Source: Bordetella petrii
GTDB lineage: Bacteria; Pseudomonadota; Gammaproteobacteria; Burkholderiales; Burkholderiaceae_B
Length of the DNA stretch: 64,000 nt
Assembly (NCBI RefSeq): GCF_000067205.1
Contig: NC_010170.1
Span: 4,526,001 to 4,590,000 of the forward strand
Direction: 5' to 3'
How positions within the stretch are numbered: the first letter of the stretch is position 1; every line of letters begins with the position of its first letter. Below, in pieces: positions 19,501 through 27,900 of the stretch. The notes beneath the pieces were generated by a model. That model saw nothing but the letters and a program-made list of their open reading frames with translations, was not told the DNA's origin and did not search any database. Both the position numbers and the translations under genes were made by a program.

Positions 19501-21357
19501 ATACCGGACATACACCAGACGCCGGTAATTGGCGTCCATCGGGTCGGAGCTGCTCAGTGCCTTGCGGCGTAGATAAAGTTCGGCCAATTCACGCTTCGCT
19601 TCCTCGACCTTTGGCGAGTCGCCATCGGCTTTGTAGGCATCAATGCGTTTCATCAACCGTTCAATTGCACCACTGATCCGCTTGTACTCGCGGTTCGACG
19701 CCCGGCGGTTTCCTCGGTTGAATTCGGCCTTCAACCCTGCAACGTACTCGTCGAGTTCGTGCAAGTAGATGTTGGCCAAGACCGGGGAGACAACTCCGCC
19801 TTGCGGTGTCCCGCTGAAGGTGTCATGGAACTTCCAGTCCTCCATGTAGCCCGCCTTCAGCATCGAATGAATCAGCCCAAGAAAGCGCTTATCGTCAATG
19901 CGTTTGGCAAGCACATCCACCAGAACTTCATGGTCGATGTTGTCGAAGTAACCTTTGATATCCATGTTCACGATCCACTTCATGCCCGTCCATTTCTGCC
20001 GGACTTGCATGAGAGCGGTGTGGCACGAACGCCCGTTGCGAAAACCGTGCGAGTCGTCGGAAAAGACCGGCTCGTAGATCTTCACGAGAAGCATCCGTAC
20101 AACCTCCTGTACCAGCTTGTCATCCCCAGTGGGGATGCCGAGCGGACGGGTTTTCCCATTGCTCTTTGGAATGAGGACTCGCCTCACGGGCTTGAAGCGA
20201 TAATTACCGCTTTTGACGGCGGCCATCAGGCCGGCCAGCCGCTCGTAGGACATACCATCCAGTGACGAGCCATCTACGCCGGCCGTTGTTGCACCGGAAT
20301 TCGCATAGATGTTGACATACGCCTGCTTCCACAGGATTGGGTTTTCCATGAGACGACTAAGGCCGTTGATGCGCTTGCCCTGTTGAGACAAGATTCCCAG
20401 CGCATCCAACCTTCGATTAGTAGTGTCGGTTAGCATCAGCACAACCTCCTTTTCGATGAGTTGGTTACAGATAAGCTGTCTTCCTTCCCCCCGGACAGTG
20501 GGCCTTTCACGCGCATTGCTGCTCGCTTATAGCCATGTCGGTGCCGCTTACTGCTGCGGCCAGCAACCTCCATTACAGAGGCCACATCGGGTAATACGAA
20601 GACTCCGTCGCCATGCAGGTCTTACGACCTGTTTAGGCGATCCCGCATTTACGCTTAGACAAAGATGCGACGTGGTTAGGTCGTCCGTTCGTTCCGTAAT
20701 CCCCTGATCGGGGTTGCGCTCGCGATACTGGTTTGTGGGAGAGGCAAAACATTTCCCACAACTCGCGAGTCTGGCGTTTCAGCTACTTTCGCCAGCGTCG
20801 GGACTGGTAGACCGCTTGGAACTAGACTTCAGGCAATTCAGCTTTGACCATACACGTCTTACTCTGGCCCGCCCCCGCTAATAGCTGTTGGGTAAAAGGC
20901 CTTTTCCGAACATGCTGCACTCCCCCCTTCCTTTCGGAATTCAAGCCCTTGCAGGCAGGGATAAGTCCGGTGAGTACAGGGCATTCCAGTAGCCCTGGTA
21001 GCTTGCGCTACGCTTCTTCTAAGCGCCGATACGGCGCACCTTGCCGCAGCCCATTTCGCCATTGACGATCGCAGCGCGCTCGCCTTGATCGACCAGCAGC
21101 TCGGCGGCGGCATGGACAACTTCAGCCTGGGCCTGGAACAGCTTGCGCTTGAGGCTGGCAACGACGAGTTGCCGCTGCGCCTGTGCTTGACCGGCATAGA
21201 CCGGCGGGTTGGCGCGGTTGAGAGAATCGAGCAGTTCGTCGCCGAACTCGCCGACGAAAACCTGAAGGCTCAGGGTCAGAGGGTTGGATTCCGCTTCGAG
21301 CAGTTCGCCCTGTACGGGCGCTGCATCGTTGGCGGTGGTGTTGAGATCAACGGACAT
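16541..21357 (-). CDS. DEAH-box/SNF2-like helicase, split by group II intron 1
   Basis: Exon 1 is 21357-21040 (106 codons, start after GGAG) and exon 2 is 18502-16541. Their sum is 2280 nt, giving a 759-aa protein when intron 1 is removed. The intron sits exactly inside Walker A: exon 1 ends GEMGCGK and exon 2 resumes TTVGIA. Exon 2 carries DEAHEYKNGG (motif II), TLLLTGTLMGG (motif III) and a helicase C-terminal domain ending in QQAARRSWRIGQ (motif VI). It also has Cys pairs (about CPDC and CSHC) that may bind zinc. The gene is part of the conserved ICE core; without splicing no ATP site is made. Confidence 0.85.
18503..21039 (-). mobile_element. Group II intron 1 (2,537 bp) with maturase
   Basis: The 5' end GTGCGCC follows the helicase codon AAG at 21040. 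The 3' end reads CTAC at 18503. Domain V is clear downstream of the RT gene (minus strand, about 18584-18551): GAGCCGGATACG, GAAA-containing loop, and GTCCGGTTC. Domain VI follows. The region 20437-21039 before the RT gene holds no gene and should form domains I-III. Splicing restores the helicase frame exactly. Confidence 0.9.
18616..20436 (-). CDS. ltrA: Group II intron reverse transcriptase/maturase with HNH domain (intron 1)
   Basis: 606 aa. RT palm with PQGGVVSP and the catalytic YADD box (VRYADDFLIG), a maturase (X) domain around residues 430-510, and a C-terminal HNH endonuclease (CEYC ... VHHIRKLKD ... LCVPCHQKLH). It helps the intron fold, splice and retrohome. Start ATG 20436 has AGGAGG eight bases upstream; a GTG six bases earlier is too close. 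Differs strongly from the enzymes of introns 2 and 3, with an insertion between the PQGG and YADD blocks, so it was acquired separately. Confidence 0.93.
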   Translation of the reverse strand: MLTDTTNRRLDALGILSQQGKRINGLSRLMENPILWKQAYVNIYANSGATTAGVDGSSLDGMSYERLAGLMAAVKSGNYRFKPVRRVLIPKSNGKTRPLGIPTGDDKLVQEVVRMLLVKIYEPVFSDDSHGFRNGRSCHTALMQVRQKWTGMKWIVNMDIKGYFDNIDHEVLVDVLAKRIDDKRFLGLIHSMLKAGYMEDWKFHDTFSGTPQGGVVSPVLANIYLHELDEYVAGLKAEFNRGNRRASNREYKRISGAIERLMKRIDAYKADGDSPKVEEAKRELAELYLRRKALSSSDPMDANYRRLVYVRYADDFLIGIIGSRDEAVTVMQRVAGFISDKLHLEIAEEKSGVVHASDGVRFLGYDVRTYSGDRNVRTVRSGRSITARSVSERMQLHVPAEKLRSFCQRKGYGVYDAHTPTHRSELISLSEAEIVQTYNAEMRGLANYYGLANSVSRVLNKLHHLWLTSLWKTLAAKRRSTVTKVARSMKRQGGYVLAVRGNSDSHTFPIYSLKDIRKEPITFQSIDLPPKTWVFTHSRSELIQRLEARKCEYCGTTEGSFQVHHIRKLKDVDKGKYLWPQVMSWRRRKTLVLCVPCHQKLHAGVL

Positions 21358-21388
21358 GGTGATGCTCCAAAGAAAAATGGGACATGCA

Positions 21389-21423
21389 CCACCCCAGCGG
21401 GGCGATGGCATGCCCCGTGGTGG
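21389..21423 (-). promoter_or_regulatory. Leader hairpin upstream of the helicase gene
   Basis: CCACC...GGTGG outer stem and GGGGC...GCCCC inner stem lie 32 bases before the helicase start. It is one of a series of GC hairpins in the leaders of genes between 21 and 38 kb. Confidence 0.55.
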
Positions 21424-21492
21424 GAAGAGAGACGGCGAACCGTCGGTGGTTGGACAGTGCAGGCGCTCGTGGCCTGCGGTGACAACTCGCGG

Positions 21493-21798
21493 TCAGTACT
21501 CGGACGGCAGCACGATGCGGGTCGCGCTGCGATCTGCTTCGGTGAAGATGCGGATGCTCAGGTCACGGGTGACGACGTAAAACGAATCGAGGCGTTCACC
21601 AGACTCCAACGCAGCGTTGTTCTGTTGCCATTGGTAGTCGGCGACGTCGCCCCAGTCGCCACGCATGTGGCGTTCGAAAAACGGCATGGGATCGAGCCGG
21701 CCTTCGTTCATCAGGCGTTCGACGCCTTCGCTGAACTCCAGTGCACCGATCTCGAACAGCCGTTTGCGGCGATGCTTGTCATGTTGGTTGGATGTCAT
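21493..21798 (-). CDS. Small conserved ICE/plasmid protein, unknown function (paralogue 1)
   Basis: 101 aa, no membrane segment or signal. Its C-terminal half (RGDWGDVADYQWQQNNAAL ... DRSATRIVLPSEY) is homologous to the next gene upstream, so the two form a tandem duplication. Such proteins are common on plasmids and ICEs beside DUF932 and helicase genes, function unknown. Preceded by a GGGGC/GCCCC leader hairpin at 21819-21854. Confidence 0.75.
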   Translation of the reverse strand: MTSNQHDKHRRKRLFEIGALEFSEGVERLMNEGRLDPMPFFERHMRGDWGDVADYQWQQNNAALESGERLDSFYVVTRDLSIRIFTEADRSATRIVLPSEY

Positions 21799-21867
21799 GT
21801 GGCTTTCTTCTGAGTAGAGGGGCTACAGCACCATTGAGGGGTGTCGGTGGCCCCGCGTTGGAGAAGA

Positions 21868-22179
21868 TCAGTACTCGCTGGGCAACAGCAGCGTGGTGAC
21901 GCTGCGATCCCATTCGGTGATGATCCAGAGCTTCAGGCCGGGTGTGACCTGGTAGGAAGAGAACAGGCGATCCTCACCGGACTTCAGCGCGGCATCGTTC
22001 TGCCGCCTGTCGCTGTCGTCGAGGTCGCCCCAGTCGCCACCGAGGTGGCGGCGCAGATACGGAATCGGGTTGAATTGGCCCTGTTGGATCAGGTCATCGA
22101 CGCCGCAGGTCATGACCACCTGGCCGGGCGAGAAGCGCAGGCTCGGGGTCTGGCTGATGGAAAGTGCTTGGGCTGCCAT
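21868..22179 (-). CDS. Small conserved ICE/plasmid protein, unknown function (paralogue 2)
   Basis: 103 aa. Shares with its downstream neighbour the blocks GGDWGDLDDSD, a YQVTPGLKLWIITE-like strand pair and the terminal LLLPSEY. ATG 22179 follows CAGGAG; the longer frame to 22212 lacks a ribosome site. A CCCC-ATC-GGGG hairpin (22212-22222) lies in the leader, and a T-rich terminator-like hairpin of the methyltransferase gene just before it (about 22248-22270). Confidence 0.75.
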   Translation of the reverse strand: MAAQALSISQTPSLRFSPGQVVMTCGVDDLIQQGQFNPIPYLRRHLGGDWGDLDDSDRRQNDAALKSGEDRLFSSYQVTPGLKLWIITEWDRSVTTLLLPSEY

Positions 22180-22281
22180 GGAAGGCTCCTGGAGATGGAG
22201 GGGCCACGGCACCCCATCGGGGCGACTGGACCCCGGTGGGTGGAAAAAATCGACGGCGAACCGCCGGCGGTGGAGAAACGA

Positions 22282-25200
22282 TCAGCGAATGGTCAACACC
22301 TCGCCCCGCGTGGCGGAGCCAGGCGTCATGTCCCATGCACGGATGACAGGAACGAACTTGTCGGTGAGGATGCGGGTTTCGGCGATGGAGCCGTCGTCGC
22401 GTTCGGTGAATTCCCGCTGGAGCGTCTTGTCCTTGTGGGTGTCACCTTTGACGACGAGCACGCGCCCCGCCTTGGATTGCACGACTCCCGAGATCGCGCC
22501 TGCGGCCAAAGCCAGGGCGAGATGCCAGTGGGACAAGGCCCGCGCCGGTGGACGCAGCGTCTGCTGCGCGGCCCCCAACTGCGTATCCCGCGACGGCCAG
22601 AGGCCTTGCAGCCTGCCAACCTCATCGGCGAACTGCTCCGGCTCCATCGTCACGCGGAAGAAATGCCCCGGCTCTGCCGGGCTGGTGGGGACGATGTACG
22701 GCAGGAACGGCCATTCGCTCGGCAGCTCCTCGGCTTCGACTTCGCCAAGCCCAACCTGCAGCAGCAGATTGCGCACGGCCTTGACGCCATCGGGCGTCTG
22801 CTCGCGCTGGCGCACCCGGCGACCGAAGATCACCACCTGCTTGAACTGCGTTTCCACCGCTCGGTAGATCCGCAGATCGGTGTAGTGGCGTGTCAGCCAG
22901 CCGACCAGCTCGGCGTCGAGCACGTAGCCGGGAACGATGAAGACCAGCACGCCGCCGTACTGCAACAGGGGCAGCGTGCGCTGGTAGAACAGTTTTTCGA
23001 GGCGGGCACGGCCCTGACCCTGATAGCCAATGTTGCCGTTGACGTCCTTGGACAGGTCGCCATACGGCGGATTGAGCCAGAGCAGCCCAAAGGACTGTTT
23101 GGAGATCATCGTGTCCATCAGGTCCGCGTGCAGGCAGTGATCGACCAGGCCGCGGGCATGGCGCGCCCGCTCTGCGTCGAACTCGACGGCGAACGCCTTG
23201 GCATGCTCGCGCCCGAGGGCATGAGCCGCTTCGGCAATCGCCACGCCTTCGCCGGCGCAGGGATCGAGGATGCACATCGGCCCATTGGATTCAGACGCAC
23301 TGGGCATCAGTGCATTGAGGGCTCTTTTGAGCGTTGGTTCGTCGGTCGGGAAGTAGTCGGGTAGGGACAGGCCATTGCTGGCCCATCCCCCCCTAAGAAC
23401 CGTACGTGAGAGTTTCCCCTCATACGGCTCAAGCCTTTCAAAGCTCGCTTTCGCGAACCGGCTTCACTACCTTCAAACCTTGGACATGTAGCTGGTTATG
23501 GCAGTTTGGATGAAGCAGAACCAAGTTTTCCAAAGTGTTCTTTCCGCCATCAACCCGACGTTGGATATGGTGGGCATGCCAACCGGTCTCCTTCGTGATG
23601 GGCTGCTCGCAGATCAAGCACTTTCCATCCTGCGCAAGCCATAGTTTGACGAGCTTCCTGCGCTCGTGCAGGGACTGGACCATCTTCTGGCTCAAGCGAG
23701 CTTCAAAGTAGCTTTCCCATTCGGGATCGAACGGGTTGGCTAGGCCATTGACCTTGACGTGGCGTCGTATCTTGGTATCCGCCGCTATGCGCAGCATCTT
23801 CCATTTCACGTTGCCGTCAGGGAACCTCTGACCATCGTCCGCAGCAAACACCCAATTCCTGTTGCCTATCCGGTGGAAGTACCTTTCCTTAACCCAATAG
23901 GCCCCTTTCTTTGGATGCCGCCGCCTGCACCAGCGCCATAGGCTGCGCCATATGACTGCATCGACGCGAGTAAACGTCTGGGATGAAGCATCGGCACTGT
24001 GAAATTCCGCCCAACCCTTGATGCGTGGATTGAGCATGCCGATGAGGTCGTCTTGTTTCACTGCCTTGTTGGCACGGATCAAACCTCGGATCGAATCTAG
24101 AAAAGCCTTCGTGTTCTTCTTCGATGGCTGGGTCAGGCACACCCCGTTGAACTTGCGGATGTTCTTGCCCAGGAAGTCGAACCCTTCCGAGATATGAGTA
24201 ACGCGAGTCTTCGCTTTCGAGATGTTGAGGCCCCTGGCGGCAAGAAACTTCTCCACCAGTGGCAGCACCTCTATTTCGAGTAGCTCACGCGAGTACCCCG
24301 TGACGATGAAGTCATCGGCGTAACGAACGAAGTTCACCTTCGGATCGTAGTGCTTGTTCTGGCGCCTCGTCCTGAAGAACGATTTGCCAAGAACCTCTTG
24401 CAATCCATCCAGCGCCATGTTCGCCAGCACCGGGGAGATGATCCCCCCTTGTGGAGTACCTGCCTCCGTCGGGAACAAACTACCGCTCTCGACGTATCCG
24501 GCCTTGAGCCAGCTTTTGAGGATCGCCTTGTCCATCGGAATGTTCTCGGCGAGCCAATCGTGGCTGATGTTGTCGAAACACCCTTCGATATCGGCTTCAA
24601 GGACCCACTCCGCAGAGCGTTTCCAAGCCAGCACCGTGTGGCATTGCCTGATGGCGTCTGCCACACTTCGGCCGGGGCGGAACCCGTAAGAGTCCTTATC
24701 CCCGGTCGTCTCCGCGATGGGTTCGAGAGCCAGCAGGTATAGTGCCTGCATAGCCCTATCCCTCATCGTGGGAATACCGAGAGGCCGCTTCTTGCCATTG
24801 GCTTTTGGAATATAGATCCGCCGTAACGGGCGGGGTCGATAGCCATGACGGCGAAGGGACAACACTGCTTCGGATTTGGTCTCCGGCGTTGACCACGTGA
24901 CGCGATCCACACCAGGAGTCCTCTTTCCTTGGTTTTCAGTAACTCGTTTGACGGCCAATGCTTTGCCGCTGAACGAGTGGGTCAGAATCCACTGCAAGGA
25001 TTTCGCCTTGCCGTATTTTCCTTCCCGAGTCGCCTTTACGATACGCGCTTGGAGCCTTCGCACTTCACGGTGACACTTGGCCCAGTCGATGCTGTGCCAT
25101 GTGACCGATTCGTGTGAGGGCGCACCCGCGCAAGCAATTTCTTGCGTAGTCATCTGCAATTCCCTCTTATAGAAGGTTGGACAAGTTTTCTCGTAGAGAA

Positions 25201-27101
25201 AGACCAAGTGGAAGTCTGCTCGCTTTCGCGCAGGATGATGTTGCCTTGCGGCTCAATCCCTATCCGTCCCATTACAGGACGGCATTCGCCTTTTCCACAT
25301 TCCTCTACCCGCACCACCAACAGCATTCCTTACGGTCTGCCTGCCCCGAGGGGCGGTGGTACGGGCTGAGCTTGCCCGCAAAAAATGGATCCCTTGCTGA
25401 GTGTGTAAAACTCACGCAAGGAGGGAGGAAAGATGGGTAATCCGAGAGCTCGATATACGCAGGAATTCATGCTGGAAGCCGTGCGCATGGTCCGCGGCGG
25501 CCAGAGCATGGCGGCGGTGGCGAAGATACTGGGCATCAGCCCGAAGACGCTGCACAACTGGGTGAAGGCCGATGCCGCTGGGAAGCTGAACGGCGCAGGC
25601 AAACAGGTTTCTCCAGAACAGATGGAGATTGCCCGGCTGCGCGCGGAGTTGGCACGCGTGAAGATGGAGCGCGACATATTGGGAAAAGCCACGGCGTACT
25701 TTGCGAAGGTGTCGGCATGAAGTACGCCTGGATCGAGCTTCACAGCCGACAATGGCCGGTGTCCCTGAGCTGCCAGGTGCTGGGTGTCAGCCCCAGCGGT
25801 TACCACGCGCGCAAGGTGCGGGATGTCGATACTGACCGACCGCGCCGACGCATCAGCAACGACGCTCTGCTGGTGCACATCAAGGCCGTGCACGCTGAAT
25901 CCAAAGGCGAGTACGGCTGGCCGCGCGTGTGGAAGCAACTGCTGGTCCAGGGCATTCGCGTCAGCAAGGATCGTGTCCAGCGGCTCATGAAGCTGCACGG
26001 CATCAAGGCGAAGACCAAACGCCGGTTCAAGGTCACGACCGACAGCAAACACAGCCTGCCGGTCGCACCGGACCTGCTGCAACGAGACTTCTCTCCCGCG
26101 CGTCCCGACCAGGTCTGGACTACGGACATCACGTACATCTGGACGGACGAGGGTTGGCTGTTTCTGACCGTCATTCTCGACCTGTTCAGCCGTCAGGTGG
26201 TGGGCTGGTCGATGCAGCCGCACATGCGCACGGAGCTGGTGTCTGATGCGCTGCGTATGGCGTGGTTTCGCCGCCGTCCGCAAGCGGGCCTGATCCTCCA
26301 CAGTGACCGTGGCAGCCAGTATTGCAGTCATGACTTCCAGGACCTGCTCAAGGGCTACGGCATGCGCAGTTCGATGAGCCGTCGAGGCAATTGCTGGGAC
26401 AACGCACCGACCGAGAGCCTGTGGGGATCGCTCAAGCGTGCACGCATCCTCGGCCAGCGCTTTGCAACGCGTCGCGAAGCGATGGACGAGGTAATCGACT
26501 GGTTGAGCTTCTACAATCATTCGCGCTTGCACTCGACGTTGGGCTACGTCAGCCCGATGCAATTCGAGCGGGACTGGTACGCCGCCCAGAACCAACGGGT
26601 GGCATAATCTCGCTCAGTTAAGGGATCCGAAATTCGCGGGCAACGTCAGGCTTACCGTGTTCCACGTGAGTAACAAGAGCGAGTTAGGTTCTGCCTTTTC
26701 ACCGGTAGTCGTGATGTCCGCGCAACCCCAAACGGACGAGGGTTGACCGACTACGTTGCCTTTTGGCCCAAGCCTGTCAGCATCTTTGGCTTGTTCGCTA
26801 TTACAGTGTTTATCAGCAGTTCACTTGCGTTAACCATGTCGCTCAGCCTAGCGACCCATCCGCCTTGATGCTGGCAGATTTGGCCCTCCCTCGCGGAAGG
26901 ACCTTTCCCTCATGGGAGGTCTACATTGTCCCGACAGCTTCACACCACCTCGTTGCCGAAGTCGCATGTGTCGGTAGGCTACTGATAGCGGAATATCAGG
27001 TCTCGCTAACCCCGAGGGGCTGAGACAATTACTCACGTGACTTCACGTCACACCCCGTTCTTCACGAAATTGCGGGCGAGCCGCGGGAACATGAGCGCCA
27101 T
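22282..27101 (-). CDS. DUF6094-type SAM-dependent DNA methyltransferase, split by group II intron 2
   Basis: Exon 1 is 27101-27054 (16 codons) and exon 2 is 23355-22282; together 1122 nt, 373 aa. After splicing the N-terminus reads ...NFVKNG|YFPTDEPT, the family's usual start. Motif I LDPCAGEG binds SAM, and the catalytic NPPY (LWLNPPYGD) is that of N6-adenine methyltransferases. A conserved ICE core gene; it might modify the element against host restriction, which is inference. AGGAG precedes ATG 27101. Exon 2 alone has an ATG at 23307 that would still include motif I. Intron 2 carries an IS, so expression may be reduced. Confidence 0.85.
23438..25153 (-). CDS. ltrA: Group II intron reverse transcriptase/maturase with HNH domain (intron 2)
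   Basis: 571 aa from ATG 25153 (GAGGG upstream). PQGGIISP and VRYADDFIVTG are the RT signatures, then a GIIM-type maturase domain and a C-terminal HNH (CLICEQPI ... HAHHIQRRVDGG ... LLHPNCHNQLH). Intact in sequence. Closely related to the enzyme of intron 3 along the entire length, with the N-terminus nearly identical. Confidence 0.93.
   Translation of the reverse strand: MTTQEIACAGAPSHESVTWHSIDWAKCHREVRRLQARIVKATREGKYGKAKSLQWILTHSFSGKALAVKRVTENQGKRTPGVDRVTWSTPETKSEAVLSLRRHGYRPRPLRRIYIPKANGKKRPLGIPTMRDRAMQALYLLALEPIAETTGDKDSYGFRPGRSVADAIRQCHTVLAWKRSAEWVLEADIEGCFDNISHDWLAENIPMDKAILKSWLKAGYVESGSLFPTEAGTPQGGIISPVLANMALDGLQEVLGKSFFRTRRQNKHYDPKVNFVRYADDFIVTGYSRELLEIEVLPLVEKFLAARGLNISKAKTRVTHISEGFDFLGKNIRKFNGVCLTQPSKKNTKAFLDSIRGLIRANKAVKQDDLIGMLNPRIKGWAEFHSADASSQTFTRVDAVIWRSLWRWCRRRHPKKGAYWVKERYFHRIGNRNWVFAADDGQRFPDGNVKWKMLRIAADTKIRRHVKVNGLANPFDPEWESYFEARLSQKMVQSLHERRKLVKLWLAQDGKCLICEQPITKETGWHAHHIQRRVDGGKNTLENLVLLHPNCHNQLHVQGLKVVKPVRESEL
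25433..25720 (+). CDS. IS3-family transposase OrfA
   Basis: 95 aa. N-terminal helix-turn-helix (AAVAKILGISPKTLHNWVK) that binds the IS ends, and a C-terminal leucine-zipper-like region (QMEIARLRAELARVKMERD). Ends ATGA, overlapping orfB by four bases, the usual layout for frameshifted OrfAB production. GGAGGGAGGAAAG precedes the ATG. Confidence 0.93.
   Translation: MGNPRARYTQEFMLEAVRMVRGGQSMAAVAKILGISPKTLHNWVKADAAGKLNGAGKQVSPEQMEIARLRAELARVKMERDILGKATAYFAKVSA
25717..26607 (+). CDS. IS3-family transposase OrfB (DDE integrase)
   Basis: 296 aa. HTH_21 region near residues 45-100 and an rve integrase core with the DDE triad: D in VWTTDITYIW, D in LILHSDRGSQY and E in NAPTESLWGSLK. Ends with the family's YVSPMQFER. 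Full length and apparently intact, so the copy may be active. Confidence 0.94.
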   Translation: MKYAWIELHSRQWPVSLSCQVLGVSPSGYHARKVRDVDTDRPRRRISNDALLVHIKAVHAESKGEYGWPRVWKQLLVQGIRVSKDRVQRLMKLHGIKAKTKRRFKVTTDSKHSLPVAPDLLQRDFSPARPDQVWTTDITYIWTDEGWLFLTVILDLFSRQVVGWSMQPHMRTELVSDALRMAWFRRRPQAGLILHSDRGSQYCSHDFQDLLKGYGMRSSMSRRGNCWDNAPTESLWGSLKRARILGQRFATRREAMDEVIDWLSFYNHSRLHSTLGYVSPMQFERDWYAAQNQRVA

Positions 27102-27165
27102 GGAAGTCTCCTGGTTGGCGGGGATGATTGGCGAAGGCGCGCCTTGGCGTGCCTGCGCAGGTGGG

Positions 27166-27816
27166 TCAAGCCGCTACCGTTTCCGGCGTCCAAATCTTGG
27201 CCGGATAGGGATAGGCGGTGAGCACGTCACTGCGGATCAGCGAGCCGAGCGCCAGGGTCAGCGCCGGCACGTCGATGGCGAGCCGATGGCCCACCAAAGG
27301 CCCGAGGGCGAATGGCAGACGGGTCAGCATCTCGCGGCTTTGCAGCAGTTCCAGCACGGTTTCGCGCCAGTGGTCGAGCAACGGCAGTGGGCAGGTGTCC
27401 TGCACCAACGTCCACAGGCGGTCAAGCCGGTGGTCGCTATCGCGGGGCAGCAATGCCAGTGCGCTGGCGTTGGCCTTGTCGGGCTTGACGCAGCGCCGAT
27501 CGAACAGCCACACGTTGGACAGCGAACCGAACAGCGTTCGCCGGTAGGCGCGGGTCATGCGCTTTTCCAGGCGATCGACGTTGCTGACGAACACCGGGAC
27601 GCTGCTGCCCTGGTCGGTGATGAGGTGGAACTGCTCCAGGCCCTGCTCGTCGCGCCCGAGGGTCAGGCGAGCCAGGAACTGCTGGACGGCGGTGTCCCGT
27701 GCCCAGATCGACAGGAAGATCAGGTTGCCCTGGTCATCGCCGACGCAAGCGTCGGCCATCACGTCCGGGCATTCGTCGATGCGGTACAGCGTGGTGGAAG
27801 AAGTGTTTGCGGGCAT
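27166..27816 (-). CDS. Conserved ICE protein, unknown function
   Basis: 216 aa, soluble, no recognised motif. Start ATG 27816 after GAGG; the longer frame to 27867 has no ribosome site. Lies between the DUF6094 methyltransferase and the DUF6927-like gene and has a GGGGC/GCCCC leader hairpin (27857-27873). I do not recognise the family. Confidence 0.65.
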   Translation of the reverse strand: MPANTSSTTLYRIDECPDVMADACVGDDQGNLIFLSIWARDTAVQQFLARLTLGRDEQGLEQFHLITDQGSSVPVFVSNVDRLEKRMTRAYRRTLFGSLSNVWLFDRRCVKPDKANASALALLPRDSDHRLDRLWTLVQDTCPLPLLDHWRETVLELLQSREMLTRLPFALGPLVGHRLAIDVPALTLALGSLIRSDVLTAYPYPAKIWTPETVAA

Positions 27817-27900
27817 GGTGGTGTCCTCGGATGAACGGGAACAGCATCGCCCGCAGGGGGCAAGCACTGCCCCTTGGGGTGGAAAAAAGGCGTCCCTGAC

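Larger units (their letters stand above)
25367..26648 (+). mobile_element. IS3-family insertion sequence inside intron 2 (1,282 bp)
   Basis: Left end begins TGAGCTTGCCCGC and the right end, read inward, begins TGACGTTGCCCGC. The 27-bp repeats also share a terminal GGATCCC. The element ends TG...CA as usual in IS3. A 3-bp repeat GGC flanks it (25364-25366 and 26649-26651). Removing the element and one repeat recreates acgggctta, which aligns with intron 3. It contains orfA and orfB on the plus strand, opposite to the ICE genes. Confidence 0.93.
23356..27053 (-). mobile_element. Group II intron 2 (about 2.4 kb plus nested IS, 3,698 bp total)
   Basis: The 5' end GTGTGACGTGAAGTC follows exon codon GGG at 27054. 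The 3' end ...CCCTACCCGAC stops at 23356. Domain V is visible downstream of the RT gene (GAGCCGTATGAGGGG ... TACGGTTC, about 23430-23397). Without the IS and its 3-bp repeat its length is 2,413 bp, next to 2,414 for intron 3. Bases 25154-25366 and 26649-27053 are non-coding intron RNA. Confidence 0.9.

Noticed and set aside
22282..23355. DUF6094 methyltransferase as part of a restriction-modification system
   Set aside because: No endonuclease or specificity gene is adjacent; it belongs to the ICE core gene set.
25367..26648. IS as a boundary of the ICE
   Set aside because: It lies wholly inside intron 2, between flanks that rejoin to an intron-3-like sequence.
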